Source: Paraburkholderia lacunae (GTDB lineage Bacteria > Pseudomonadota > Gammaproteobacteria > Burkholderiales > Burkholderiaceae). From it: DNA of 64,000 nt. Below are positions 16,847 through 25,340 of the stretch, piece after piece. The first letter of the stretch is position 1. Each line of letters starts with the position of its first letter. The DNA lies in NCBI RefSeq assembly GCF_003353175.1, contig NZ_QHKS01000001.1, positions 248,001-312,000 of the forward strand. The letters run 5' to 3'. The notes beneath the pieces are model-generated. The model was not told the DNA's origin. It worked only from the letters and a program-made list of their open reading frames with translations, and did not search any database. A program made the position numbers and the translations under genes.

Positions 16847-17695
16847 ATGGACACCACTCTGGCCACTTTCGAAAAAGACGTCATTACCGCGTCAACGCTG
16901 GCCCCCGTACTGGTCGATTTCTGGGCGCCGTGGTGCGGCCCCTGCAAGACGCTCGGCCCGATGCTGGAAAAACTCGAAGCCGAAGCCGCCGGGAAATGGA
17001 AGCTGGTGAAGGTGAACGTCGACGAGAATCAGGAACTGGCGGCGCACTTTCAGGTGCGCAGCATTCCGCACGTCATGGCGTTTGCCGACGGCCGGCCGGT
17101 CGATCAGTTCGTCGGCGTGCTGCCGGAAGGTCAGCTGCGCGAGTTTCTCGACCGGCTCGTGCCGCAAGGCGCGGATGTGGCGCTCATGGAAGCGCAGGCC
17201 GCGCTCGCCGAAGGTCGCCGCGAAGACGCATACGAAGCGCTGCAAGCCGCGCTCGCCTACGATCCAGGCTTCGACGAAGCGCGCATGAACTTGATCGAAC
17301 TGCTGCTGGAAGACAATCGGATCGACGAAGCCCGCAATGAAGTCGACTTGCTGTCGTCGAAAACCACCCAAGGCACGGACCCGCGCTTCAACGCGATCAA
17401 GACCCGCCTCGACGCCGTGGATGCCGCGGTAGATCTGCCGCCCACCGACGCACTCGAAGCCCGCGTGGCCGCGGACCCGGCCGATCTCGAAGCACGCTTC
17501 GATCTGGCTAGCGCGCTGATCGCCCGCCGCAATTACGCGGGCGCACTCGAGCACCTGCTGGCGATCGTGCAGCGTGATCGCACGTTCCGCGACGACATCG
17601 GCCGCAAGACGATGCTCTCGGTGTTCGATCTCGCGGCGCACCAGCCGGAGCTGGTATCGCAGTGGCGGCGCAAGCTGAGCGCGTCGCTGTTTTAA
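16847..17695 (+). CDS. cnoX: Co-chaperedoxin CnoX/YbbN-like thioredoxin with TPR repeats
   Basis: Thioredoxin domain at residues 1-110 with the active site WCGPC (29-33), followed by TPR-like helices to 282, the CnoX/YbbN layout. CnoX protects proteins from oxidative damage and hands them to GroEL. In E. coli the active site is degraded (SQHC), but here both cysteines are kept, so this protein should also work as an oxidoreductase. The start at 16847 follows GAGGAC; an in-frame ATG at 16787 would add 20 unlike residues. Same strand as the pirin gene; a hairpin lies just downstream. Confidence 0.9.
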   Translation: MDTTLATFEKDVITASTLAPVLVDFWAPWCGPCKTLGPMLEKLEAEAAGKWKLVKVNVDENQELAAHFQVRSIPHVMAFADGRPVDQFVGVLPEGQLREFLDRLVPQGADVALMEAQAALAEGRREDAYEALQAALAYDPGFDEARMNLIELLLEDNRIDEARNEVDLLSSKTTQGTDPRFNAIKTRLDAVDAAVDLPPTDALEARVAADPADLEARFDLASALIARRNYAGALEHLLAIVQRDRTFRDDIGRKTMLSVFDLAAHQPELVSQWRRKLSASLF

Positions 17696-17706
17696 TGGTG
17701 TGGCGT

Positions 17707-17747
17707 GTTCAGGTGCGGCCCGTTTGATTGATGCGCCGCGCCTGAAC
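17707..17747 (+). other. Stem-loop after cnoX
   Basis: GTTCAGGTGCGGC (17707-17719) pairs with GCCGCGCCTGAAC (17735-17747) with one wobble. There is no T-run, so it is not a standard intrinsic terminator. It lies in the gap between the converging cnoX and tcdA genes. The same gap also has three loose AGAGCGC-type repeats around 17811-17860. Confidence 0.5.
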
Positions 17748-17869
17748 CTGCCTCCGCCTCATGGCCGTTTTGACTGCCGCTTCAACCCCAGCTTCAACTC
17801 GTCTTTAACAGAGCGCCCTTAACGAAACGCATTTACCAGAGCGCATTTGTCAGAGCGCACTCAGCAGAT

Positions 17870-18724
17870 CTATCCCGCCTGTTTCGCCAACGCCCGCAAC
17901 ACATGCGCGGCCGCCGCAAAACCGAAACTCGCGGTCACACAGACGCTCGAACCGAACCCCGCGCAATTCAGACCGACCGGCCCCGTATGTCCCGGCGACG
18001 TGCTCACGTGCTGGGCTTGCTCATCGATATCGCAGACGGCTGCTTCCGGATAGATCAGAGGCTCGTCTGAATACACCGCGCTCACCTTGAACTTCGCTTT
18101 CGGACCTCGCGGAAAACCGTGCTGTTTGCGCAGTTGTCCACGCACTTTCGACAGCAACGGGTCCTGGATCGTCAGCGCTAGATCGTCTATGCGAATGCGC
18201 GTGGGGTCCAGTTGGCCGCCCGCGCCGCCCACCGTGATCAACGGCAGCTGCTTCTCGACACACCAGGCGATCAACGCGGTTTTCGTGCGTACGCTGTCGA
18301 TCGCATCGATCACGTAATCAAAATCGCCGCCAAGCGTCGACGCGAAATTATCCGGCTCGACGAAGTCTTCCACCAGCCGCACATCGCAAGACGGATTGAT
18401 CGCCCCGATGCGTTCAGCCATCGCTTCGACCTTCGGTTTTCCGTAGTTGCCGTCGAGCGCGTGGATCTGTCGGTTAGTGTTGCTCTCGGCGACATTGTCG
18501 AGATCGATCAGCGTCAGCGTGCCAACCGCGCTGCGCGCGAGAGCCTCCGCGACCCACGAGCCGACTCCGCCGATGCCGATCACCGCGACGTGCGCACGCT
18601 CGAACGCAGCGAGCGCCGGCGCGCCGTACAGCCGGGCGATACCGCCGAAGCGCCGCGCGCGATCGGCGGTTTCACTCCCGTCGAGGCTGGTAGTAAGATC
18701 AAATTGCGTGGTGGCGCTGGGCAT
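17870..18724 (-). CDS. tcdA: tRNA threonylcarbamoyladenosine dehydratase
   Basis: E1-like enzyme that uses ATP to cyclise t6A to ct6A in tRNA. The 284-residue product carries the nucleotide loop GIGGVGSWVAEALARS (about 50-65), DLDNVAESNTNRQ, and DAIDSVRTKTALI, the ThiF/TcdA signature, plus Cys residues in the end VGLNCAGFGSSVCVTASFG. The start at 18724 gives the family N-terminus; a frame open to 18766 would add 14 unlike residues, and neither start has a strong Shine-Dalgarno. Also called CsdL/YgdL. Together with tsaE the window holds two enzymes of the same tRNA modification. Confidence 0.92.
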   Translation of the reverse strand: MPSATTQFDLTTSLDGSETADRARRFGGIARLYGAPALAAFERAHVAVIGIGGVGSWVAEALARSAVGTLTLIDLDNVAESNTNRQIHALDGNYGKPKVEAMAERIGAINPSCDVRLVEDFVEPDNFASTLGGDFDYVIDAIDSVRTKTALIAWCVEKQLPLITVGGAGGQLDPTRIRIDDLALTIQDPLLSKVRGQLRKQHGFPRGPKAKFKVSAVYSDEPLIYPEAAVCDIDEQAQHVSTSPGHTGPVGLNCAGFGSSVCVTASFGFAAAAHVLRALAKQAG

Positions 18725-18938
18725 GATGGAAGGCTCGTTGAAAAGCAGGCAAACAGAACGTGGCAACGCTCAGTAACGACACTCAGTGACGACACTGCGG
18801 CGTTCGCAGTCGTATTTTGCCTGATCGCGCTCAAACGCATTGCGCGCGCCGACTGGCGGCGCCAAACCTTGACCAGCCCGCGCGCAAAAATTTCGCTCCT
18901 TAGCTATACTGGCCGGACTGTAGCGTTCGCATAAGAAA

Positions 18939-19580
18939 ATGACCACCCTCGCCGAACTTCGAAAAAATTATTCGCTTGGTTCGTTGGACATTGCCGATGT
19001 CGACCGCAACCCGTTCCGTCAATTCGAAGCGTGGTTCGCACAAGCGGTCGAAGCCCAACTGCCCGAGCCGAATACGATGACACTGGCCACGGTCGACTCG
19101 CGCGGCCGGCCGTCAGCGCGCATCGTCCTGATCAAGGGCGTCGACGAGCGCGGCTTTGTGTTCTTCACCAACTACGAAAGCCGCAAGGGCCGCGAACTCG
19201 CCGCCAATCCGTATGCGAGTCTGCTGTTCTACTGGATCGAGCTCGAACGCCAGGTGCGGATCGAAGGCCGCGTCGTCAAGACCAGCGCGGAAGAAAGCGA
19301 CGCGTATTTCGCGTCGCGCCCGCTCGGTTCCCGTATCGGTGCATGGGCATCGAATCAAAGTCAGGTAATTGAAAGCCGCTCGCAACTCGAAACGCGCGAA
19401 CGCGAAATCAGCCTGCAATACGGCGACCAACCGCCGCGCCCGCCGCATTGGGGCGGCTATCGTCTGGTACCCGAAGCAATCGAATTCTGGCAAGGCCGTC
19501 CGTCGCGTTTGCACGACCGCCTGCTCTACACGCGTTCAAGCGAAAGCAGCGGCTGGCATATCGCACGCCTGTCGCCTTGA
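18939..19580 (+). CDS. pdxH: Pyridoxine/pyridoxamine 5'-phosphate oxidase
   Basis: FMN enzyme that oxidises pyridoxine or pyridoxamine phosphate to pyridoxal phosphate, the cofactor used by KynU in this window. The 213-residue product has the FMN-binding run [19 protein letters not shown] and the family signature [19 protein letters not shown] near the C-terminus. Length is normal. A TATACT at 18905-18910 is a likely -10 box 28 bases before the ATG, but no good -35 was seen. Divergent from tcdA; cfa follows on the same strand after about 145 bp. Confidence 0.96.
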   Translation: MTTLAELRKNYSLGSLDIADVDRNPFRQFEAWFAQAVEAQLPEPNTMTLATVDSRGRPSARIVLIKGVDERGFVFFTNYESRKGRELAANPYASLLFYWIELERQVRIEGRVVKTSAEESDAYFASRPLGSRIGAWASNQSQVIESRSQLETREREISLQYGDQPPRPPHWGGYRLVPEAIEFWQGRPSRLHDRLLYTRSSESSGWHIARLSP

Positions 19581-19726
19581 ACCGGAACACGACGCCTCCG
19601 GGCGCGCGGCCTACCAGGGCGCGCGCGAGAGAGGCGCGGAGCGCGCCACTTCGCGGCATAAGAATCACGCGGTGAGCGGCGGTCCACACAGGCTTTGCTT
19701 TAATTCAATGGACACGGAGAAATCAC

Positions 19727-20941
19727 ATGTTCTGGGAGAAGAAGCTGGCGCAGTGGGTGGAAGACGTAAAAACCAGGGCGAATCTGCCGGCGCGCCTTGT
19801 GCTGTGGGACGGCCAGCAACATGACTTCGGGCAGTTTGCCGCGCCCCAGGTCACGCTGCACGTGAAGAGCGCCACGGCGCTGCCCTACCTGCTCGAACCG
19901 AGCCTCGACAATCTCGGCGAGGCCTATGTGAAGGGCAAGATCGACATCGAAGGCAAGCTGTCGGACATCATCAACATCAGCTATTCGCTCGCACGCAGCA
20001 CGGTCACCAGCGCCAGCAAGCTGGCGCGCGTGCGGCGCTACTTCAATCACTCGAAGTCGTCGGACAAGAAGGCGATCCAGTATCACTACGACGTCTCGAA
20101 CGAGTTCTACAAGCTGTGGCTCGACGAGAACATGGTGTACTCGTGCGCGTACTTCGAGAACGGCAATGAAGATCTCGCCACCGCGCAGATCAGGAAAATC
20201 GACCACATCCTCACCAAAATCCAGTTGCAGCCCGGGCAGCGCCTGCTCGATATCGGCTGCGGCTGGGGCGCGCTGGTGCTGCGCGCGGCGCAGAAATTCG
20301 GCGCGAAGTGCGTGGGCGTGACGCTGTCGCAAAACCAGTTCGATCTCGCCACCGCGCGCGTGAAAGCCGCGGGCCTCGAAGGCCAGATCGAGATTCGTCT
20401 GCAGGATTACCGCGACGTCGAAGGGCAATTCGATCGCATCACCAGCGTCGGCATGTTCGAGCACGTCGGCCGCAAGAATCTGCCGGGCTACTTCCAGAAG
20501 ATCCGCGATCTGCTCGTCGACGACGGCATCGTGATGAATCACGGCATCACGTCGAGTGATTCCGACAGCGGCGAAACCGCGCTCGGCGGCGGCGAGTTCA
20601 TCGACCGCTACGTGTTCCCGGACGGCGAACTGCCGCACATCAGCCTCGCGCTGGAAGCGATGCAGCGTGGCGGGCTCGAGGCGGTTGACGTCGAAAGTTT
20701 GCGCCGTCACTATGCGCACACGCTGAATATCTGGGCGGAAAACTTCGAGACACACGCGGAAGAAGCCCGCAAGCTGGTCGACGACGAAAAATTCCGCATC
20801 TGGCGCGTGTATCTCGCAGGCTGCGCGTACGCGTTCGAAAACGACGACGTCTCGATCTACCAGGTGGTGTGCCGCAAAGCCGGCCGCAGTGCGAAAACCT
20901 TGCCGTGGTCGCGCCGCTACATGTACGACAAGCCGCTGTGA
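19727..20941 (+). CDS. cfa: Cyclopropane-fatty-acyl-phospholipid synthase
   Basis: Adds a methylene group from S-adenosylmethionine to unsaturated acyl chains of membrane lipids, usually in stationary phase or acid stress. The 404-residue protein has an N-terminal lipid-binding domain (1-115), IQYHYDVSNEFYKLWLD, the SAM-binding loop LLDIGCGWG (173-181), and GMFEHVGRKN; the active-site bicarbonate region follows. GGAGAAATCAC precedes the ATG. Cfa works at the inner face of the cytoplasmic membrane. No operon partner is evident, and the DUF72 gene begins 105 bp later. Confidence 0.94.
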   Translation: MFWEKKLAQWVEDVKTRANLPARLVLWDGQQHDFGQFAAPQVTLHVKSATALPYLLEPSLDNLGEAYVKGKIDIEGKLSDIINISYSLARSTVTSASKLARVRRYFNHSKSSDKKAIQYHYDVSNEFYKLWLDENMVYSCAYFENGNEDLATAQIRKIDHILTKIQLQPGQRLLDIGCGWGALVLRAAQKFGAKCVGVTLSQNQFDLATARVKAAGLEGQIEIRLQDYRDVEGQFDRITSVGMFEHVGRKNLPGYFQKIRDLLVDDGIVMNHGITSSDSDSGETALGGGEFIDRYVFPDGELPHISLALEAMQRGGLEAVDVESLRRHYAHTLNIWAENFETHAEEARKLVDDEKFRIWRVYLAGCAYAFENDDVSIYQVVCRKAGRSAKTLPWSRRYMYDKPL

Positions 20942-21046
20942 TACCGTTGCGCCGCGGCGACGTGCCGAATCCAGGTACATCTGGGCACGTGAGGGGTACG
21001 TGAGCGGCAGCCACGGCGCAAACTTTAAACAGCAGGTCGAACATCG

Positions 21047-22516
21047 ATGGATCAGAGCGGGACGAGCGGAGTTGAACAATCCTTGAATGTCGAGCACGGC
21101 GAGAACGCCGAAGCCGTGCAGTTCGATCTGTTTGGGATGCCGGTGGAGCATACGGCGGCATCGGCGGCATCGGCGACGCCTGCTGCCGCGGGCACGCCGC
21201 AGCGCCCGCGTGCCGGAGCCGCGACCGCGACCGCAACCGCAACCGCAACCTCAGCAAGCGAAACGCCTTCCGATACAGAGCAGTCTGATCGGCGGCGCCA
21301 GCCGCGTGCAAAAGCAGGCGGCGCCGTCACGCTCTGGCAGGAAGAGGACGCGCGAGACATCACCGCCGAGCCAGACTCCGCCGCCTCGCCGGCCCCTGCC
21401 GACGCCCCCAGAAAACGCCGCGCCCGCGACGTCGTGGCCGCCCCGCCCTCCGCCGAACTGCTCGCCCTTGCCGCGCAACTGCCGCCGCAGGTCCATCTCG
21501 GCACCTCGACATGGTCGTTTCCGGGTTGGAACGGCATCGTCTACGGCGACAAATACAGCAACAGCAAACTCTCGCGCGACGGTCTCAGCGCCTACGGCGC
21601 ACATCCGCTTCTGAAGACCGTCAGCATCGACCGGTCGTTTTACCAGGCGCTGACGGTCACCGAATACTTGCGCTACGCACAGCAAGTGCCGGAACAGTTC
21701 CGCTTCATCGTCAAAGCGCCGATGACGATCACCGACGCCACCGTTCGCGCCGAACGCGGCGAGCCGGTCTCGCTGAACCCATGCTTTCTGAATGCGCAAA
21801 TGGCGATCGACGAGTTCGTGACGCCTTGCCTCGAAGGCCTCGGCGCGAAGGCCGGCGCGCTGGTGTTCCAGCTCTCGCCGTTGCCGGATCAGATGCTCGC
21901 GCAGCCGGCCGTGTTCATCGAACGCCTGGCCGAATTCCTGACGGCGTTGCCGACGCTGCCGGCAGGCACTTGCTACGCGATCGAAATCCGCGACGCGAGT
22001 TTGCTGACGCCGCGCTTTATCCGCACGCTGAAAGCGGCGGGCGTAAGGTATTGCGTGGGGATTCATGCGCGCATGCCTGACCCGCTGCGCCAGGCGGCTG
22101 CGCTCGCGCTGCTCGACCGCGAGCCGGCCGGCCCGCTGATCGTGCGCTGGAGTCTGCACAGCGGCTTCAAATACGAGCAAGCGAAGGCCAAGTACGAGCC
22201 GTTCAACCAGCTCGTCGACCAGGACCCGTCCACCCGCGCCGCGCTCGCCGAACTGGCCGCGCGCTACGCGCTGGCCGGCCAGCCGGTGGTGATCGCGGTC
22301 AACAACAAGGCGGAAGGTTCGGCGCCGTTAAGCTGCGTGGAACTGGCGCGCGCGATCATCGAAGCTTACGCGCGCCTCGCTCATGAGCATGAGCACGAGC
22401 CGCATCCGCAGCAAGACCCGCAGCGGGACGAGCATGCGCTGCATCCGCTGGCAGACCCGCAGCCGGACCAGCATGAGTACTTCGAAGGCGAAGGCCAGCT
22501 CAGCAGGCAAGGCTGA
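21047..22516 (+). CDS. DUF72 (YecE-like) protein with N-terminal clamp-type motif
   Basis: The core (about 155-440) is a DUF72/YecE TIM-barrel-like domain: HLGTSTWSFPGWNGIVY, LKTVSIDRSFYQAL, FRFIVKAPMTITD. Function of the family is unknown. The 489-residue protein is about twice the length of YecE (272). Extra parts are an N-terminus with Q25-F-D-L-F29 (fits the bacterial sliding-clamp-binding pattern QxxLF), a disordered Ala/Thr and Arg/Lys linker with an AT dipeptide run (about 59-68), and a C-terminal His/Gln/Glu-rich tail (about 445-489). The link to the replication clamp is inference. Confidence 0.8.
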   Translation: MDQSGTSGVEQSLNVEHGENAEAVQFDLFGMPVEHTAASAASATPAAAGTPQRPRAGAATATATATATSASETPSDTEQSDRRRQPRAKAGGAVTLWQEEDARDITAEPDSAASPAPADAPRKRRARDVVAAPPSAELLALAAQLPPQVHLGTSTWSFPGWNGIVYGDKYSNSKLSRDGLSAYGAHPLLKTVSIDRSFYQALTVTEYLRYAQQVPEQFRFIVKAPMTITDATVRAERGEPVSLNPCFLNAQMAIDEFVTPCLEGLGAKAGALVFQLSPLPDQMLAQPAVFIERLAEFLTALPTLPAGTCYAIEIRDASLLTPRFIRTLKAAGVRYCVGIHARMPDPLRQAAALALLDREPAGPLIVRWSLHSGFKYEQAKAKYEPFNQLVDQDPSTRAALAELAARYALAGQPVVIAVNNKAEGSAPLSCVELARAIIEAYARLAHEHEHEPHPQQDPQRDEHALHPLADPQPDQHEYFEGEGQLSRQG

Positions 22517-22621
22517 GCAGCACTGCACGTGCAAACGGCAAACGGCCGACGGCCAGGCAAGCAGCGGCTCACCGAGCCACCGCCCATGCCGTCCCTCGAC
22601 TTGAACGGCTAGCCGCGCCGC

Positions 22622-23170
22622 TCAGCTCGCCCTGATCCGATGCGCGAACTTCTGACGAAACTTCGCGACCTTCGGCGCCACCACGAACGAGCAGTACCCC
22701 TGATTCGGATGTTGCGCGAAGTAGTTCTGGTGATAAGCCTCGGCCGGCCAGTAGTTGCCGTCGAGCGGCAGCACCTGGGTGACGATCTGGCCGTCGTAGA
22801 TCCCTTCGGCGCCGATCTCGCGAATCGCCTGCAACGCCGTTTCGCGCTGCGCGTCGGAGTTCGTGAAGATCACCGAGCGGTATTGCGTGCCGACGTCGTT
22901 GCCCTGCCGGTTCAACTGGGTCGGATCGTGGATCGCGAAGAAAATGTCGAGAATCTCGCGATAACTGATCTTCGCCGGATCGAAATCGACGTTGACGACT
23001 TCCGCGTGACCGGTCTCGCCGTCGCAGACCTGCTCGTAGCTCGGATGCCGCGTCTGGCCGCCCGCATAGCCCGATTCCACCGAGTTCACGCCCTCGACGC
23101 CCAGATACACCGCTTCGAGGCACCAGAAACACCCGCCACCGAGGGTGGCGACTTCGCCTGTCTGACTCAT
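22622..23170 (-). CDS. msrA: Peptide-methionine (S)-S-oxide reductase
   Basis: Repairs oxidised methionine (S form) in proteins using thioredoxin. The 182-residue protein begins MSQTGEVATLGGGCFWCLEA with the nucleophile Cys14 in GCFWC, and has the family stretches GYAGGQTRHPSYEQVCDG and HAEVVNVDFDP. The start at 23170 is preceded by AAGGAG at good distance; the frame is open to 23263 but those codons do not fit. Convergent with the DUF72 gene and divergent from the small ORF and flavin reductase. Probably cytoplasmic, as no signal peptide is seen. Confidence 0.95.
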   Translation of the reverse strand: MSQTGEVATLGGGCFWCLEAVYLGVEGVNSVESGYAGGQTRHPSYEQVCDGETGHAEVVNVDFDPAKISYREILDIFFAIHDPTQLNRQGNDVGTQYRSVIFTNSDAQRETALQAIREIGAEGIYDGQIVTQVLPLDGNYWPAEAYHQNYFAQHPNQGYCSFVVAPKVAKFRQKFAHRIRAS

Positions 23171-23364
23171 GCTGCTCGCTCCTTGATTCTCATGGTCGGC
23201 CGATGCCGGTTGGTCGCCCGCCGCTCGCTCGATATCTGCTTGCCCGCAACACTCGTACCGCAATCGAGAATTTCCAGCTTAGCGGTTTTTCCACTCAACG
23301 GCAGAGGTCGCGGCCAGTCCGCCGCGATTGCAGTTAAAATTGGGACAAATCGACGATTTTCACT

Positions 23365-23454
23365 ATGACTTTCGAATCATTTGTTTCCGGCCACGCGCAC
23401 GATGAGTTCACCCGGGAGCTCTCCCGGCTTGCACCGAAGGCTGCCGTCCGATGA
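23365..23454 (+). CDS. Possible 29-codon leader ORF coupled to the flavin reductase
   Basis: ATG at 23365 opens a 29-residue frame (MTFESFVSGHAHDEFTREL...) that ends in TGA at 23452-23454, overlapping the ATG of the flavin reductase by four bases (ATGA). A TAAAAT at 23335-23340 could be the -10 box, placing the mRNA start close before this ATG. No Shine-Dalgarno is visible, so it may be a chance frame. I do not recognise the peptide. If translated, it could couple or regulate the next gene. Confidence 0.4.
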   Translation: MTFESFVSGHAHDEFTRELSRLAPKAAVR

Positions 23455-23960
23455 AGCGCGCCAGCCCGCCTAATTTCGACCAGGCCGCCTTCAAACAGGC
23501 GCTCGGCCAATTCGCCACAGGCGTCACCGTGATCACCACGCGCGCGGCGTCCGGCCAGCTGATCGGCATCACCGCCAGCTCGTTCAATTCGGTCTCGCTC
23601 AATCCGCCGCTGGTGTTGTGGAGCCTCGCGACACGCTCGGCGTCGATGCCGGTGTTCCAGGCGAACAGTCATTATGTCGTCAACGTGTTGGCCGCTTCCC
23701 AGCTCGATCTGTGCAAGCGGTTCGCCACGGTGAAGGGCGACCGCTTCGAAGGCGTGTCGCATGCCGAAGGCGACACCGGCATGCCGGTGCTCGACGGTGC
23801 GCTCGCGTGGTTCGAATGTCATAACCGCAGCCGCTACGAAGAAGGCGACCACGTGATTTTCGTCGGCGAGGTGGAACGCTGCGGCGTGCACGAGAACGCC
23901 GCGGAAATCGCGCCGCTGATCTTCCAGAACGGCCAGTTCCACGGACTCAAATCGATCTGA
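23451..23960 (+). CDS. Flavin reductase-like FMN-binding protein
   Basis: The 169-residue protein is of the flavin reductase like (DIM6/NTAB) family: FKQALGQFATGVTVITTR, GITASSFNSVSLNPPLVLWSL and GDHVIFVGEVE are the FMN-binding marks. Such proteins supply reduced flavin to a partner monooxygenase or act alone. No partner oxygenase is adjacent, so the partner is unknown. GAAGG lies about 10 bases before the ATG at 23451. The start overlaps the possible leader ORF by ATGA. Convergent with the Lrp-type gene. Confidence 0.9.
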   Translation: MKRASPPNFDQAAFKQALGQFATGVTVITTRAASGQLIGITASSFNSVSLNPPLVLWSLATRSASMPVFQANSHYVVNVLAASQLDLCKRFATVKGDRFEGVSHAEGDTGMPVLDGALAWFECHNRSRYEEGDHVIFVGEVERCGVHENAAEIAPLIFQNGQFHGLKSI

Positions 23961-24009
23961 CCGCCACGCCGCCACGCCGCCGCGTTTCACGGGCAACGGG
24001 CGGCCTGAT

Positions 24010-24519
24010 TCAGTTATGCGGCGCGTTATGGCCGCTGGTTTTCGTCACTAGCGACACCGGCACGCCCGAATCTTCCTTCAGTGTCTGCAGCACGATATTC
24101 GAGCGAATATCCATCACACCCGGCGCCTTATACAGGCGTTGCAGCACGAAATCCGAATAGTGTTTGAGATTGTGCGCGAGCACCCGCAGCAGATAGTGGG
24201 TCTCGCCGGTCACGACAAACGCGCCGACCACCTCCGGCCAATCCCGCAGCGCTTCCGCAAAGCGCTCGTGCCAGTTCTGCTGGTCGTTGCGCATCGACAC
24301 CTGCACGAACGCCTCCAGTTCGAAACCCAGCACCTCGCGGTTCAGACAGGCGCGGTAATGCTCGATGACGCCCTGCTCTTCCAGCAGACGCAGGCGCCGT
24401 AGACACGCCGACGGCGACAGCGAGATGCGCTCCGCCAGGTCGAGATTGCTGATCCGTCCTTCTTGCTGAAGCACCGTCAAGATACGGCAATCGGTGGCGT
24501 CGAGCGAGATCGCGTTCAT
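24010..24519 (-). CDS. Lrp/AsnC-family regulator, probably of the kyn operon
   Basis: The 169-residue protein has an N-terminal helix-turn-helix (DCRILTVLQQEGRISNLDLAERISLSPSACLRRLRLLEEQG, about 9-50 in parts) and a C-terminal RAM ligand-binding domain (about 70-150). It is divergent from kynB with about 130 bp between starts. In Pseudomonas the Lrp-type KynR sits the same way and is induced by kynurenine, so the same role is likely here; this is inference from context. The divergent gap should hold its operator. Confidence 0.88.
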   Translation of the reverse strand: MNAISLDATDCRILTVLQQEGRISNLDLAERISLSPSACLRRLRLLEEQGVIEHYRACLNREVLGFELEAFVQVSMRNDQQNWHERFAEALRDWPEVVGAFVVTGETHYLLRVLAHNLKHYSDFVLQRLYKAPGVMDIRSNIVLQTLKEDSGVPVSLVTKTSGHNAPHN

Positions 24520-24649
24520 ATTCGGTCTCCCTTTCCCGTTTGCCTCAAATTATGTTCCAAGACAAGGCGAAGAAGGAGATTTTTTCGCAATCACATTTCG
24601 CGACAAGCCGCCTATCATTCCCCAATAGACACCTCTAACCGCTGCAGAC

Positions 24650-25312
24650 ATGGACACACTCTGGGATATCACCCCCGCCGTCGATACCGCGACGCCGGTC
24701 TGGCCAGGCGACACGCCGGTCGGCATCGAGCGCGTGTGGCGCATGGAGGCGGGCTCGCCCGTCAACGTCGCGCGGCTGACGCTGTCGCCGCACACCGGCG
24801 CCCACACCGACGCGCCGCTGCACTATGACGCCGAAGGCGCTGCGATCGGCGAGGTCCCGCTCGATGCTTACCTTGGACGCTGCCGCGTGATTCATTGCAT
24901 CGGCGCTTCGCCCGTTGTGACGCCACAACACCTGGCCGGCTCGCTCGGCGATCTGCCGCCGCGCGTCTTACTGCGCACGTACAACAACGCACCGACCATC
25001 GCCTGGGACAGCGCGTTCTGCGCGGTCGCGCCGGAGACCATCGACTTGCTGGCGGCCCGCGGCGTGAAGCTGATCGGTATCGACACGCCGTCGCTCGATC
25101 CGCAGGAATCGAAGACGATGGACGCGCATCAGCGGATTCGCGCGCATCGGATGGCGATCCTCGAAGGCATCGTGCTGGACGCCGTTGCGCCCGGCGACTA
25201 CGAACTGATCGCGCTGCCGCTCAAGCTGACCACGCTCGATGCGAGCCCTGTGCGCGCCGTGCTGCGCGCCTTGCCCGAGTCGCTGTCCACCGCGTTGCCC
25301 GACTCTCTCTGA
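24650..25312 (+). CDS. kynB: Kynurenine formamidase
   Basis: Hydrolyses N-formylkynurenine to kynurenine and formate, the second step of tryptophan breakdown. The 220-residue protein is of the bacterial metal-dependent type with the motif [15 protein letters not shown], giving metal ligands near His48, His52 and Asp54. It opens [20 protein letters not shown], as in the family. First gene of kynB-kynU-kynA; the gap to kynU is 28 bp. Promoter is not firmly seen, but must lie in the 130-bp gap shared with the Lrp-type regulator. Confidence 0.96.
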   Translation: MDTLWDITPAVDTATPVWPGDTPVGIERVWRMEAGSPVNVARLTLSPHTGAHTDAPLHYDAEGAAIGEVPLDAYLGRCRVIHCIGASPVVTPQHLAGSLGDLPPRVLLRTYNNAPTIAWDSAFCAVAPETIDLLAARGVKLIGIDTPSLDPQESKTMDAHQRIRAHRMAILEGIVLDAVAPGDYELIALPLKLTTLDASPVRAVLRALPESLSTALPDSL

Positions 25313-25340
25313 TCATTCAGATCTCTCTGACTGGACCACC

